Part shown: piece after piece, positions 29,733 through 40,590 of the stretch
Layout of the letters: every line of letters begins with the position of its first letter
How positions within the stretch are numbered: the stretch's first letter is position 1
Source: Prosopocoilus inquinatus
Taxonomy: Eukaryota > Arthropoda > Insecta > Coleoptera > Lucanidae
Length of the DNA stretch: 64,000 nucleotides
NCBI GenBank assembly: GCA_036172665.1
Contig: CM069873.1
Location: 38,678,001 to 38,742,000 of the forward strand
Reading direction: 5' to 3'
The notes under the pieces: generated by a model
What the model was told of the DNA's origin: nothing
Databases searched by the model: none
What the model saw: the letters and a program-made list of their open reading frames with translations, nothing else
Made by a program: the position numbers and the translations under genes

Positions 29733-30989
29733 TAATAGTGCCAAGAATTTTGCTGGGTGGCTGTAATTATTAACTGACATTTACGGATGACAGAAAATAA
29801 TAGTTTCTTCATAATACTTATTTGTATCACTAGGCCACTGGACTTTTGCAAGTTTGAGCACGGCTTGTGGGGCTGAGGCGAAGCCGAGGCCCCACAAATG
29901 CGATTACTCGCAAAAAAGTTTCTAGACGCGTGATACACAAAATTTTTTCAGACGACAAAGTTTGAAATTAAACAATTATTATTGTCAAACTAGCGTCGGT
30001 AGAAAAATTTTTCTTTCTTATGTTAGCCGGTACAATTCAATGCTGAATTATATTGGTTGATTTACAAAGATTGAAAATTAGCTATAGAATAGTTTAAAAA
30101 CACCTAAATAATAATTTTTCTTGAATTTTGTGAGGTTTAATTTGACAATTCAATCACATTCAATGTCACTCAGCGCTATCAATCTAAAAACCGTTCATGC
30201 AAAATCCCTGTTTTTATTTTCCTGCCTAGGCATGCAAATGACTGTTTTCAGGACAGATTGAACAAACGGAAAATCAGTAATTTTTAGACGGAGGCCCAAA
30301 AGAATTATTTCTTTCGTGTTTAAAATTGTACATAGATTAGCTTTATTTTGTAGGGATAAATAACAGGAAAAAGAACCGTCGATGACTTCATGCTTTTCTT
30401 ACGAATTTATGCAGCAACCGCCTTCCAGTTCCATCTTCGTGGGACACTCGTGGCACCCCGGTCAAGTTTAAACTAACTTTTGAGAACATTATTTTATCGT
30501 GTTTTAGTTTATGTGCCTTTCGAAACCGGCGTTTATTTTAATAAGCTTTTAGGCTGATGCTCGGTGCGCTTGCCACCTCAGTTACTAAATTTTTTTCTGG
30601 ACTGAAATGCATTCGCATTGTAACTCCACGCGAGATAAATTAATCTACTTGTATTTTACAAAGAATAAAATCTCCGTATGTCGTATTACGTGTTTCAGTT
30701 TTCTGCCCTCAACAAAAACCAGCGACTGTGGATAGTGTACGCAAAGCCCAGCGTTGCCAAAAGGAGATTTACGACCTCCATCAGACTCTGATTTCCGCGT
30801 AAGCCCCAGCAAGTACTGGGAAACTTTTTCAAAAGAGGAAAGTTTCAAACATTAGCTGTACAGCCAAGGCAAGAATGGAAAATGAATTTATCTTTAAAAA
30901 AGTTAATTTGTATGTCATTCGCAGTTGACAGTTCATCACTACAGTTACCCAGCAAAAGTTTTACTATCGTTAAATTTACGTCAAGAAAA
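29733..30989. other. non-coding, no gene seen
   Basis: AT-rich with no supportable frame. A GC-rich hairpin (GTGGGGCTGAGGC / GCCGAGGCCCCAC) sits at 29865-29897. A terminal-repeat-like motif TTTACGTCAAGAAAAGTATC at 30970-31010 recurs at 52980 and, inverted, at 28620. Confidence 0.5.
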
Positions 30990-31017
30990 GTATCCACGTT
31001 TTTTTGACGACGACAGT

Positions 31018-31169
31018 AAATAGTTTTTAAAACTTTAATCGGATACTGTTTAAATTAGAAAGAACACTCAACGTTTTACTATAGCTTGATAGCTTCGTCA
31101 GGAGTAAAACGTTGAGTGTTCTTGCTAATTTAAACAGTGCCCGGTTAAAGTTTTAAAAGCTATTTACTT
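31018..31169. repeat. palindromic MITE
   Basis: About 64-bp arms (TAAATAGTTTTTAAAACTTTAA...AACACTCAACGTTTTACT and complement) flank a ~22-nt centre. Confidence 0.8.
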
Positions 31170-31693
31170 ACAAATTTCATCGAATAAGAGATGACTTCAA
31201 TTAAAATATTCAATAGCATAAATCGGTACGTACTCGGGAAATTTCCTTCGTCTCACACAAGTATCTGACAATTTAAAATTATGAAAGTAAGGTCTCAAAT
31301 AAAAACGTTTCAAGATAAAACTTTTGTAAGAAACCACAAGACCCTAATTTCATGTGTTCGGAAATTATTTATATTTGTTTGGAGTACTGTAACAGTGATA
31401 TTTTTTTTGAATAACGCGAAAACGGCCTTACGTGTGGTGCATAAAGTTACATTAAAATTCAATTCGGAATCTGAAAATGTAATATTATATAGTGCGTTCC
31501 GTTTAAAATAATGAAATGACGTAACGCCCAGGATAATCGGAACACTGTGTATACCAAACTAATTTTAAAATATGCTTCACATGATACAAGTATCTCTAAT
31601 TTCAAATCATTTTGTAAAATGAGTAACTAGAATGTTATGAAGGAATCCCTTAAGTGGAATATCCTGAATGTCCTGCTGGTTATTGCATAGGTA
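31170..31693. other. non-coding, no gene seen
   Basis: No recognisable gene; a 76-residue frame is low-complexity. Confidence 0.4.
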
Positions 31694-32336
31694 TGTACAG
31701 GGTGGATTAATTTCGATGTCTCTTATGGGCATCTCCGTAACAATAAGAAATAGAAAAAAACTAGTGGCCAAGTTTCGATCTCGTTTTTGGAGATTAAGTC
31801 AATAGTGTATATAAAAATTGGCTGTGATCTTTTGTTTTCAAGTTATAGGCAAAAATTGCCATTTTTGACTTTTCTTTTATCGGTCATCGGGCTTATTTCT
31901 AGAGATACTAAAAACAGCATGAACATTATTAGGACACTTTTTGGGTAGAATATTTAATGTGAAAACTGAAGATGAAAAATTTGAGGGTTACGTTCAACAA
32001 ATATCAGTGAAAAAGTGGACAATCAAGTTAAGACGCGCGTTAATTTCCCATGGAATGCTGCGAGTTTTTTTTTCAACTGTACAGGGTGGTAATTTCGATG
32101 TCTCTTATGGGCATCTCCGTAACTATAACAAAAGAAAAAAACTAGTGTCCAAGTCTCGATCTCTTTTTGGAGATTAAGTCAATAGCGTAAACAGAAATTG
32201 GTTATCTTCTCTTGTTTTCAAGTTATAGGCAAAAAATGCCATTTTCGACTTTTCGTTTTTCGGTCATGTCTCATTTATTTCTAGAGATATTAAAAAACCG
32301 CTTGAACATTATTAGGACACTTTCTGGAATAATAGT
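31694..32336 (+). repeat. direct duplication of ~260 bp
   Basis: 31694-31957 and 32078-32336 are near copies, each beginning with TACAGGGTGG and including TTTCGATGTCTCTTATGGGC and GAACATTATTAGGACACTTT. A 78-residue frame spanning the junction is not a gene. Confidence 0.85.
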
Positions 32337-33263
32337 AAGTCACACCTATTGTTCTTTATAATTGTCTGTTAACTTAATAAATGTATTCTCTATATGACTT
32401 CGCCCCTTATTACGGATAATCCTCAAAATTAGCCATAAGATTATACGGACTGTTTAAAAATAACTCAACACTATAGCTACCTTTTTTATTATTAAAGTTA
32501 CAGATACGGTTACATTAGAAAACTAGTAGTACCTTTTGCCCTGATTGCAACGAATTAACAAATTAACATTTTTTTAAATTCGTACAAAGAAGAAAGGTAA
32601 TTCAGAATAAAATAGACCTGTAAAAGTTTTGACCGAATGTAGTTTGTATATAAAATAAATGTTATTGTTTCTTAATAATTCCTTCTTTTCCATAATTTAT
32701 ATTTTCCGAATAAGACTTTGTACGTTTAAACAGTACATTGGTCTCATATTTTGACATTTTGAAATTTTTTTCAACTTGACAAACTCCTTATGCGATAAAT
32801 TAATTACCAAGTCTGTAATCTACTTACGACATTTATTGCCCCGGACGAGCGATTTATATTATTTCGAAAATGAGAACGGAATGCCTTATCAAACACATGG
32901 TTGATACGATTTTAATTATTGGACGATAATTGTTCAGTTTTTTTTTTACCTTGTAAAGACCAGAGAAACAAATTCGTGTAGCTATAATTAAGTACTTAGA
33001 ATTAATTGATGAATTTCAAGTATGCACGCACTATCTGTTTAAGGCAATGTACGCATTATATACCCAGTACACTTTGGAATTGTGTTCAAACACAATAATT
33101 GTTTTCATAAAGCTAAGTTCAATATTAGCCTGCTATTATTTTTAATTACAGTAACATCGTATTTTATATACATAATCCGAAAAGCGTAGGTTTTCTTTCT
33201 CTTCAGTTTTGATCATTCATCATTGTTTACTTGAGAGGTACTAGTTTGCCAGTGCCCGTCTTG
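32337..33263. other. non-coding, no gene seen
   Basis: AT-rich, with no repeat structure or gene that I can support. Confidence 0.4.
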
Positions 33264-33265
33264 TA

Positions 33266-34093
33266 CACTGGATGTATCAGAAATACGTGTGTTAATTTTA
33301 ACAGGAGTGCAGTTAGCTAAATAAAATATTTTCTCTATTTGATTTTTTTTATTTAAAGCTTTATAAACTGATTTAAAAATTGAAACCTATTACATATTAA
33401 AATCTATAGCCGCTTCTGGTTTAGACCGAAAAAATCTGTTGTGATAGAAACGAAAAAAATCAAATATAAAAGTTAATTGTTGTAATGTCACATTTACTAA
33501 ATTTGAACAGAAATTGCGTTTATAACTTGTCGGAGACAAATAATTGTTCCTTATTTCAAGTTTCAGGTTTACATAATCCTTAAGCACAGAGAAGGAAATT
33601 ATTGTAATTGTAACTCTAATTGCACATAACGATTGCACTTTTAAAATTTGTCAAACTGTCAAATGCGATACACCTTGCTGAATTGCGTGTCTTCGGGTAA
33701 TTATACCAGCAACAGTTGCAGCATCCAAAATGTTTTCTTCAAAATTCAGTACGAGGTATGCCACGGTCTTGAGCTAGAATTTCTAGCATTTCCACAAGCT
33801 CTATGATACACCATAAGAGTATCTGTTAACTCTTGATTGGAAAAGTTGTTTGCGTTTATAAAAATGTCTTGACACATTATACATAATAATTGTATCCGCC
33901 ATGGTTGCCATGGTTTTTCGAAAGATGGTTTAGTTCAAACACCAAATGACTCGTTTGCTCAAAAATAGGGTTAAAAAGATTACGAAAAAATTGACGATAT
34001 TTTCATAATGCCATAAAATAAAATTGTTCAGCTCGGCGAGTTCTTCTGTGGTTTAAAATTAACACACGTACTTCTGATACACCCAGTATACAG
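33266..34093. mobile_element. non-autonomous DNA transposon (TA-flanked)
   Basis: Ends CACTGGATGTATCAGAAATA and the complement of TACTGGGTGTATCAGAAGTA, about 38-bp terminal inverted repeats continuing into TTAATTTTAA, flanked by TA. A partial copy of the tip is at 43680-43706. No transposase frame was recognised. Confidence 0.65.
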
Positions 34094-34320
34094 TGTTTCC
34101 CGACAGTAACGGATAAATTAAAATAGTAAAGGAGACTGAGGTTTAAGAAATAATTGAAATTAATCTCCGCCCACAATAATTTTATATCCGTACATATGTA
34201 TTTCGGTAGCTAAGGTGCCATCTTCAGTACGCTACCAACTTAAAAGCATTTAAAAAGATCTAAAACAACCTAATCATCCTAATAAAATCATAAAAATGTA
34301 AAAAGCAACAACAATCTAAT

Positions 34321-35035
34321 TATATACACCGGGTGTCCCGCGCCATATGCTCACCCTTCTAGAATCTTTATTTATTTATCGATTAACCTGAATTTTGGAG
34401 ATAATAAATTAAGCAAAAAATGGAATTTTTCGACATACCTCTGGTTGTCATAGGACTTCCGGTTTCGCCGGAAGTGATATAAACTTTTTTATTTTAAATG
34501 GAACAGCCTATATATTTTTACATATTTAAGATCTATGGATTATTACCAGTCCGAATACGTATTAGCAGATAATTTTGGTTTCCATGACAACGAAAATTTT
34601 TTTTTTCAAATTTTTCTTTAGAAAGCTATTAATCGCATTTTTTCGATCTAATACGATCAAGTGTTTCGAGAAAATCACTCCTTTGATTGTATTTTGCTTT
34701 TTAACATTTTTACAGTACTGAAATTTTCATTAGGCCGTTTTTTTAAATAGAAACTCATGTTTCTTAGCTTAGTTCAACAGAACACTTCTTTCTGAGTACG
34801 TTGATACCGAATACATCATATTTTCTTTGAAAGTCATTCGAAATAAAGGGAGTGTAAAATTTCAAAGAGACAGACAGAAATACAGAAATAAAAAAGTTTT
34901 GTTTTCGTTGTCATGGAAACCAAAATTACCAATTGATACGTAATCGCACTCGTAATGATCAGTAGATTTAAAATATATAAAAATATATAGGGTATAAAAA
35001 TAAGAAAGTTAATATCACTTCCTTCTTAATTTCAA
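34321..35035. repeat. fold-back repeat family B, copy 1
   Basis: It starts ACCGGGTGTCCCGCGCCA. Within it 34440-34610 and 34880-35027 are inverted arms (TTTGGTTTCCATGACAACGA and complement). Related to 56356-56955 and, more distantly, 39155-39580. Confidence 0.7.
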
Positions 35036-35061
35036 TTATCTCTTAAACCACACAATACTAT

Positions 35062-35384
35062 TGTGGCGAGCCACTCAGCACTACGTCACACTGAAGGCGT
35101 AAGAATTCGGTTCATTATTATGCGTCATCGGCCGTCACGCCACCATCGAACAAACTCGAATTTTCCAGCGTTGGAAAATTCGAGAGGGCAGCAAAGGATA
35201 TAAAATCGCCAGGGGTGGACTCAGCAGTCAGTCGAATTCTAACAGCGATCGTCGAAGTTAGATTTAGTGTGTAAATAAATTGTTAGAAATAAATTAGATT
35301 GTAAGCATTAATAAATTACGGTTAAGTTTTTACAGAGTGTTTTGTTCGTTTAAATAAATAAATTTAAACCCTAGAAACGTAACA
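35062..35384 (+). repeat. 5' LTR of Ty3/gypsy element
   Basis: 323 bp, TGTGGCGAGCC...AACGTAACA. It contains a TATA box (GATATAAAAT, about 35197), a TCAGTC initiator about 30 bp later and AATAAA-type signals near the 3' end. No second LTR is in place, because the element is truncated at 37380. Confidence 0.75.
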
Positions 35385-35385
35385 G

Positions 35386-35445
35386 TGGTGTCAGGTGTGG
35401 GGTTTGAACCCACGCTCCCTGTTGGGAACCAGAGCTTAAATCTGG
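35386..35445 (+). other. extended tRNA-Leu(UAA) primer-binding region
   Basis: It starts 1 nt after the LTR with TGGTGTCAGGTGTGGGG. The whole 60 nt is complementary to a plausible tRNA-Leu 3' half: CCA end, acceptor strand, T arm (GGGTTCAAACCCC), long variable arm, then an anticodon stem-loop with a 7-nt loop TTTAAGC (anticodon TAA). An ordinary primer-binding site is about 18 nt. Confidence 0.75.
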
Positions 35446-35453
35446 AACAAATC

Positions 35454-36240
35454 ATGGCGGGGTTGCGAGTGTTCGGGGATCAGCCACCAGTAGAAACACT
35501 AGAAAATAATGAAACCCGAATTGTGGAAGGACCAGCAGAAAATTCGAAATTGAAAATAAAACCACCAACGTTCGATGGAAAGTCTTCTTGGCCCAACTAC
35601 TTCAAACAGTTCGAAGCAGCAGCAAAGGTGAACAGATGGACGGCCAGCGAAAAAGCCACTTCGTTAATTGTGGCCTTGAGAGGGGACGCTATCGATGTGC
35701 TACAGACGATGCCGCCAGAGGAACAAGAAGACTTCGACAAGCTGGTGAATAGGATGGAAATGCGTTACGGACAGGCCCATCTGACCGAAGTATACCATGC
35801 GCAGTTAAAATCGCTGTCAGAAATCCGGAGAAAGTCTTCAGGACTTCGAAGCGGACGTTGCGCGTCTGGCCCAGTTGGCATATCCCACAGCTCCTGTTGA
35901 ATTCCTCAAATGTTTGACGGTGCAGACCTTCATAGATGGAATCCGTGACCCAGACAACCAGTAGGCATTGAGAATGACCCATCCGAAGACGTCCAAGAAC
36001 GCATTAGCTTATGCCTTGGAATTTGAAGCAGCGAGACGAGTCTCAAGAGAGCATGTCAAGGTGCGAGCGGCTATGGACTTCCAAGAGGAAGAAAAGGAAG
36101 AATCCGCTAACGCCAAGGTGTGATCTGCTATAAAGGAGCGACCCAGGGAGTATGTCACCGCCGAGGATGTTCGCCGCATTGTGGAACAGGTTTTCAAGTA
36201 GAAGAAGCCGCTGGTATCGCCAGGAGGAAGGACATGTTCG
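35454..36240 (+). pseudogene. gag: Ty3/gypsy Gag, degraded
   Basis: Structural capsid/nucleocapsid protein of the retrotransposon. The first ATG after the primer-binding region is at 35454. Residues resembling the gypsy capsid domain include PPTFDGKSSWPNYFKQFEA and ATSLIVALRGDAIDVLQ. A frameshift near 35825 shifts the reading frame; the continuation includes DFEADVARLAQLAYP and TFIDGIRDPDNQ, then a TAG at about 35962, and further stops near 36121 and 36200. No zinc knuckle was found. Base composition is GC-richer than the surroundings. Confidence 0.75.
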
Positions 36241-36246
36241 CAGGCG

Positions 36247-37380
36247 ATGTCCAAAGCCCAGACAGGATCCAGGGAAGCCACAGTTAAACTAAGCCGGGTC
36301 GGTGCAGAGGGGCAAACGTCGACCCATATTCAAAGGCCCCCAAAGACGAAAGCCAAACAACTAATATCACTACGGCAATTAACCAGCAGTGTCTTTGTGG
36401 ATGTTACCATTGATGACATTCCTCACACCATGTTGTTGGATACGGGTGCGACGAAGACCATCCTAAGACCCGACGTCATCAAGTCATCTAGACGCACCGA
36501 GCCGACCAAGTGGAGACTGCAAACTGCAACTGGAACATCAGCAACTGTCCACGGTGAAGTAGAGGTTATCATCACCATTGATTCAACTCTAATAAAACAC
36601 CGTGCACTGGTAGCTGACATAGAGGACGAGGCAATTTTGGGCATGGACGTCATGTGTGCCCACGCGTTTCGATTGGACTTAAAGCTTGGCGTGATGGCGG
36701 TCAATAATGAGGAGTTGATTCTACATCAACGAGGAGACGTGGCAGCTCGAGTAGTCCTCGCTGAAGACGTTGTATTACCCAGCAGGACTGAGGTTATCGT
36801 CGACGCAAAACTGAACGGTGTTTTTCAAGATGGGCAATTCATTATGGTTGAACCTAATACTGATGATCAGAAGATTGGAAGACGAGTCCTCGTTGGGAAA
36901 ATGTTGTTGACGGCGAAGAAGGAAGTACCTGTCCGCCTGATGAACGTCAATTGCTTCTCCGTCAATATCAAGAAAGGAACCATCTTGGGAAGCTGCACCA
37001 TGGTGTCCTCCATCTCCCGCCAACTTGAAACAAACGTGCCAGAAGCGAAAGTTCCAATGAAGTTATGGGAAATGGTTATGTCAACAGCTCAGGAAATGAC
37101 TAAAGACCAGAAGACAAAAGCAAAGTATCTGATCGGCCGTTATCAAGATGTATTCGAGGTAGAAAATGGATCCAAGGGAAGAACTGATGTCGTGAAACAC
37201 AAAATAGAGACTGGAGAAGAAAGTCCTATCCGTCAAGCTCCAAGGCGATTACCGTTGGCGAAGCGTAAGGAAGCGGAACGCATTATTCGTGAGATGGAAA
37301 AGGATAATGTATTAGAACCATCAAGCAGCCCGTGGGGGTCACCAGTAGCGCTTGTGAAGAAGAAGGACGGGTCCACCAGT
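36247..37380 (+). pseudogene. pol: Ty3/gypsy protease and start of reverse transcriptase
   Basis: The aspartic protease is recognisable by LLDTGATKTILRPDV and the later AILGMDVM. After a linker, the N-terminal reverse-transcriptase motif appears: IRQAPRRLPLAKRKEAE, then LEPSSSPWGSPVALVKKKDG. The frame then runs straight into satellite DNA at 37381, so the RT palm, RNase H and integrase are absent. The junction is sharp and unrelated to the element. Confidence 0.85.
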
Positions 37381-38205
37381 TATAACCTGTACAACCCGAA
37401 TTTCAGCGATTTAAAATTGCTCAAACAATAATCTAATGATGCTTGTGGGTGGAACTCTGCAGAAAGTCGTTGGATACGTTCCGAACTACAAGGGAAAAAT
37501 TATAAAGCTCACAGAACTGTCGTGTTTTTGGCAGCGTCTCACTTACTAAGTGTATAATTCGAATTTGGCGGAGTTTAAAATTGATAAATAATAATCTACT
37601 TCGGTTTATGGTTAGAACTCTGCGGAAGGTCATTGAATATTTTCAGAACTACAAGGAGAAAAATATAGAGCTCACAAAACTGTCGTACATTCGATAGCGT
37701 CTCGGCTATAACCTGTATAACTCCAATTTCAGGGATTTAAAATTGCTCAAACAATAATCTAATGATGCTTGTGGGTGGAACTCTGCAGAAAGTCGTTGGT
37801 TACGTTCCGAATTACAAGAGAAAAATTATAAAGCTCACAGAACTGTCGTGTTTTCGACAGCGTCTCACTTATTAAGTGTATAATTCGAATTTGGCGGAGT
37901 TTAAAATTGCTAAATAATAATCTACTTAGGTTTATGACTGGAACTCTGCGGAAAGTTATTGAATATGTTTCTAACTACAAGGAAAAAAATATAGAGCTCA
38001 CAGAACTGTCTTGTATTCGACAGCGTCTCAGTTATAACGTGTATAACTCGAATTTACCAGGATTTAAAATTGCTCAAAAAATAATCTAATGAGACTTGTG
38101 GCCGGAACTCTGTAGAAAGTCGTTAGATACGTTCTGATCTACAAAGAAAAAATTGTAGAGCTCATAGAACTGTCGAATATTCGACAGCGTCTGATCTGTA
38201 TCTGC
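37381..38205. repeat. ~165-bp satellite, about five monomers, dimeric organisation
   Basis: Monomers begin near 37381, 37550, 37709, 37877 and 38036, alternating two types to give a ~328-bp higher-order unit. Shared motifs are TTTAAAATTGCTCAAACAAT, GGAACTCTGC(A/G)GAAAG and ACAGAACTGTCGT. No coding capacity. Confidence 0.85.
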
Positions 38206-39581
38206 GTAACTAATCATATTGTGTTATTAGAGTTTTCTAATAAGAAATAGCAATGTTTTTCCCTAGACTTCTTTCTAGAACTCATGTAAAACTACAGATC
38301 TTTTAATTTCCTATAAGAATAGGCCATTAATTTTGCGTAGGACAAAGTGAGACGCTGCGTGAGCCTGGCGTCTCAGTTTGCACTTTGACTTTTTTTCGCT
38401 TTAATGAGCAGAACTATCGATTTTATCTATCAGGAAGTATAGAACTATTAAAAATAAAGCCACAACTCACTAGAACTTATGAGACTATATGAAATGATAC
38501 ACCAGCTTCACAGACACTAGTTAAACAACCACTAAATCAGGCGTCAGGAGGGAGCAAGCCATCTTCTTGAAATCAACTGTTTATCAATGTACGAGTATTT
38601 CATAAGAAACGTTTTTTTACGAAAATTTAGGTATCCGTTTGCTTGAACAGCTACTCATTATTGGTGACTGTATTTGGTTCGTCGGCATAGGATCATATCA
38701 CAATTTGAAGGAAATTTGTATTTCCTTCTAACTGGCTTCTTATAAATGTACAAAATTTTATTCGTCATTCATTATCGCCGGGCAAAAGAAGTTTCATTTT
38801 TTTTCAATCTTCATACCACTTAATGTGGTAGCTTTGGTTAGCTAGAAACACATATCCCATATCAATTGTTTTAATAACTGTAGACAATGCCTGGCTGAGC
38901 TGAAGACTTGATGACGACACTGTAGCTCTGATAGTTTCTTGATTTAATTTGAATTGCATCAGATTGTTTATAATCAGTATAATAATTATTATTATTGATC
39001 ACTAGAATAATATATTGCAAAATTTTAAAATACCTTTTCAATGTTTAGGATTTTATTATTTCATTATGTTTTGAAACATATTGGTCCTTTGTTTCCCTGT
39101 ATTTCCCTGTCGTACTACAACCTTTTTATTTTATTTGTTTTCATCTAATTTCTACCGTGTATCCGAGGCCATATGTTCGCCTTTTTAGAATTTTAATTTT
39201 TTTATAGATTTGCTTAAAATTTTGGAAACCCTAAACAAAAAATTAATTTGAATCTTCCCACCTATACCTACTGGACTTTCGGTTTCACTAGACGTGAATG
39301 GAACACCCAATGTATTTTTACATATTTGGTATCTTTGTCTTTCAGTTTTTGGAGCCACGAGTCGTTAATGTGATCAAGTAATTAGAAGTCACTTCTTTGA
39401 TTTATATTTGATTTTTAATATTCTTACAGCATTTGAAATTTTGATTGGGTTGTAACTTATGTGTTCTTTAGTCTGATTTAATAGAGAATATTTTTCGCAG
39501 TATGCTGATACTTCATACTTTCTCTGAAAATCATTTAAAACACCGCGACTGTAGATCCTAAATAAAATATGCTCTGCCTTT
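38206..39581. other. non-coding, repeat-derived
   Basis: No gene. 39155-39580 is a diverged copy of repeat family B (ATCCGAGGCCATATGTTCGCC). Confidence 0.45.
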
Positions 39582-39729
39582 AGGCCCGGTTTCTGGAAGC
39601 AATTTATGGGCCGATTAGTTTAACTAAGGTTTAGAATGTGACATACGTTATGTTATACTGCCTACTGTGTCACATTCTAATCATTAGTTAAACTAATCGG
39701 CCCATAAATCGCTTCCAGAAACCGGGCCT
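39582..39729. repeat. palindromic MITE (AGGCCCGGTTTCTGG)
   Basis: 148 bp with arms of about 60 bp: AGGCCCGGTTTCTGGAAGC, then TTTATGGGCCGATTAGTTTAA and TGTCACATTCTAA. A single-ended relative lies at 53184-53240. Confidence 0.85.
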
Positions 39730-40098
39730 AAATGATTCAAATTATCAAAGTGTACATACATATATTACTTTTAAAAGGCTAGATAATCTAACATTACAAA
39801 CTTACAAACTTTTCATCTTCTTTTTAATTAGTGATCGAATTTGAACAAATTCTGCGTATTTTTTATACAAATATCAAATAATAATACCTGTTTATGTAAT
39901 CTGTGAGAGTAATTGAAACGTTTAAGAGTGTTTTACTGCTGTTTTTTTTATTTAAAACATGTTTTATTTTTAGTCAATTTTAAACATGTTTTAAACAAAA
40001 AAAAAATTATAAAAATAAAAAATAAAAAACAAAAGTTCTGTTCTATAAAAAAGCAGTTTTTTTCAACCCTGTTATTTATGCGTGCAATCTTCGATATA

Positions 40099-40590
40099 CA
40101 GGGTGTCTGCAAAATAAATGCACAATTTTTAACTATAGTACGCCGACAGCACAAACAACACGAAAAAAAAACGCAAATAAATTCGTATAACAAAAGAAAA
40201 TTCCTTTATCCGTCCCTTATTCAGCGCTCATGAAATAACAAAAAAAAAATTACGGAACTTGGTTCTTTGATCGTAGGCAGTAAACATGGCGGGAATAATA
40301 CGCAAGACACACTCACCGAATATCATCTGTTGAGGAGGATCACATTCAAATAAACTTTTATTATTAGACATTTAAAAATATTTATAATAAATGTTCGACG
40401 CAGCGGCACATAAACGAGCTTGACGAAATAGTGATTCTTGTGTTTGTGTGCATGTAAGGATTAGCGCAAATACTGTCAACGACATTATGAATTCACTCCT
40501 CTGAAATGCAGTTCTCTCGCCGTTCATGAATTGCGGCATTTTAATAAGTAATAATACTATGTAAATAGTAATCACATTTAGCTTTAACTA
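40099..40590 (-). repeat. repeat family C, copy 1, with conserved short frame
   Basis: Tip CAGGGTGTCTGCAAAATAA. It matches 54402 back to about 53370 in inverted orientation. Each copy has a short frame (here - strand 40372-40575) sharing CTQTQESLFR.ARLC and ER.AFQ.S.FI. Whether it is translated is unknown. Confidence 0.6.

Noticed and set aside
28618..31015. A larger element bounded by the GACGTAAAT..GTGGAC motifs at 28620 and 30970
   Set aside because: The ends are similar and inverted, but lack a clear TA duplication and clean tips, so I did not call it as an element.
35386..35445. tRNA-Leu gene (- strand)
   Set aside because: Only the 3' half is present, with encoded CCA, immediately after an LTR. 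There is no 5' acceptor strand or D arm, so it is a primer-binding relic.
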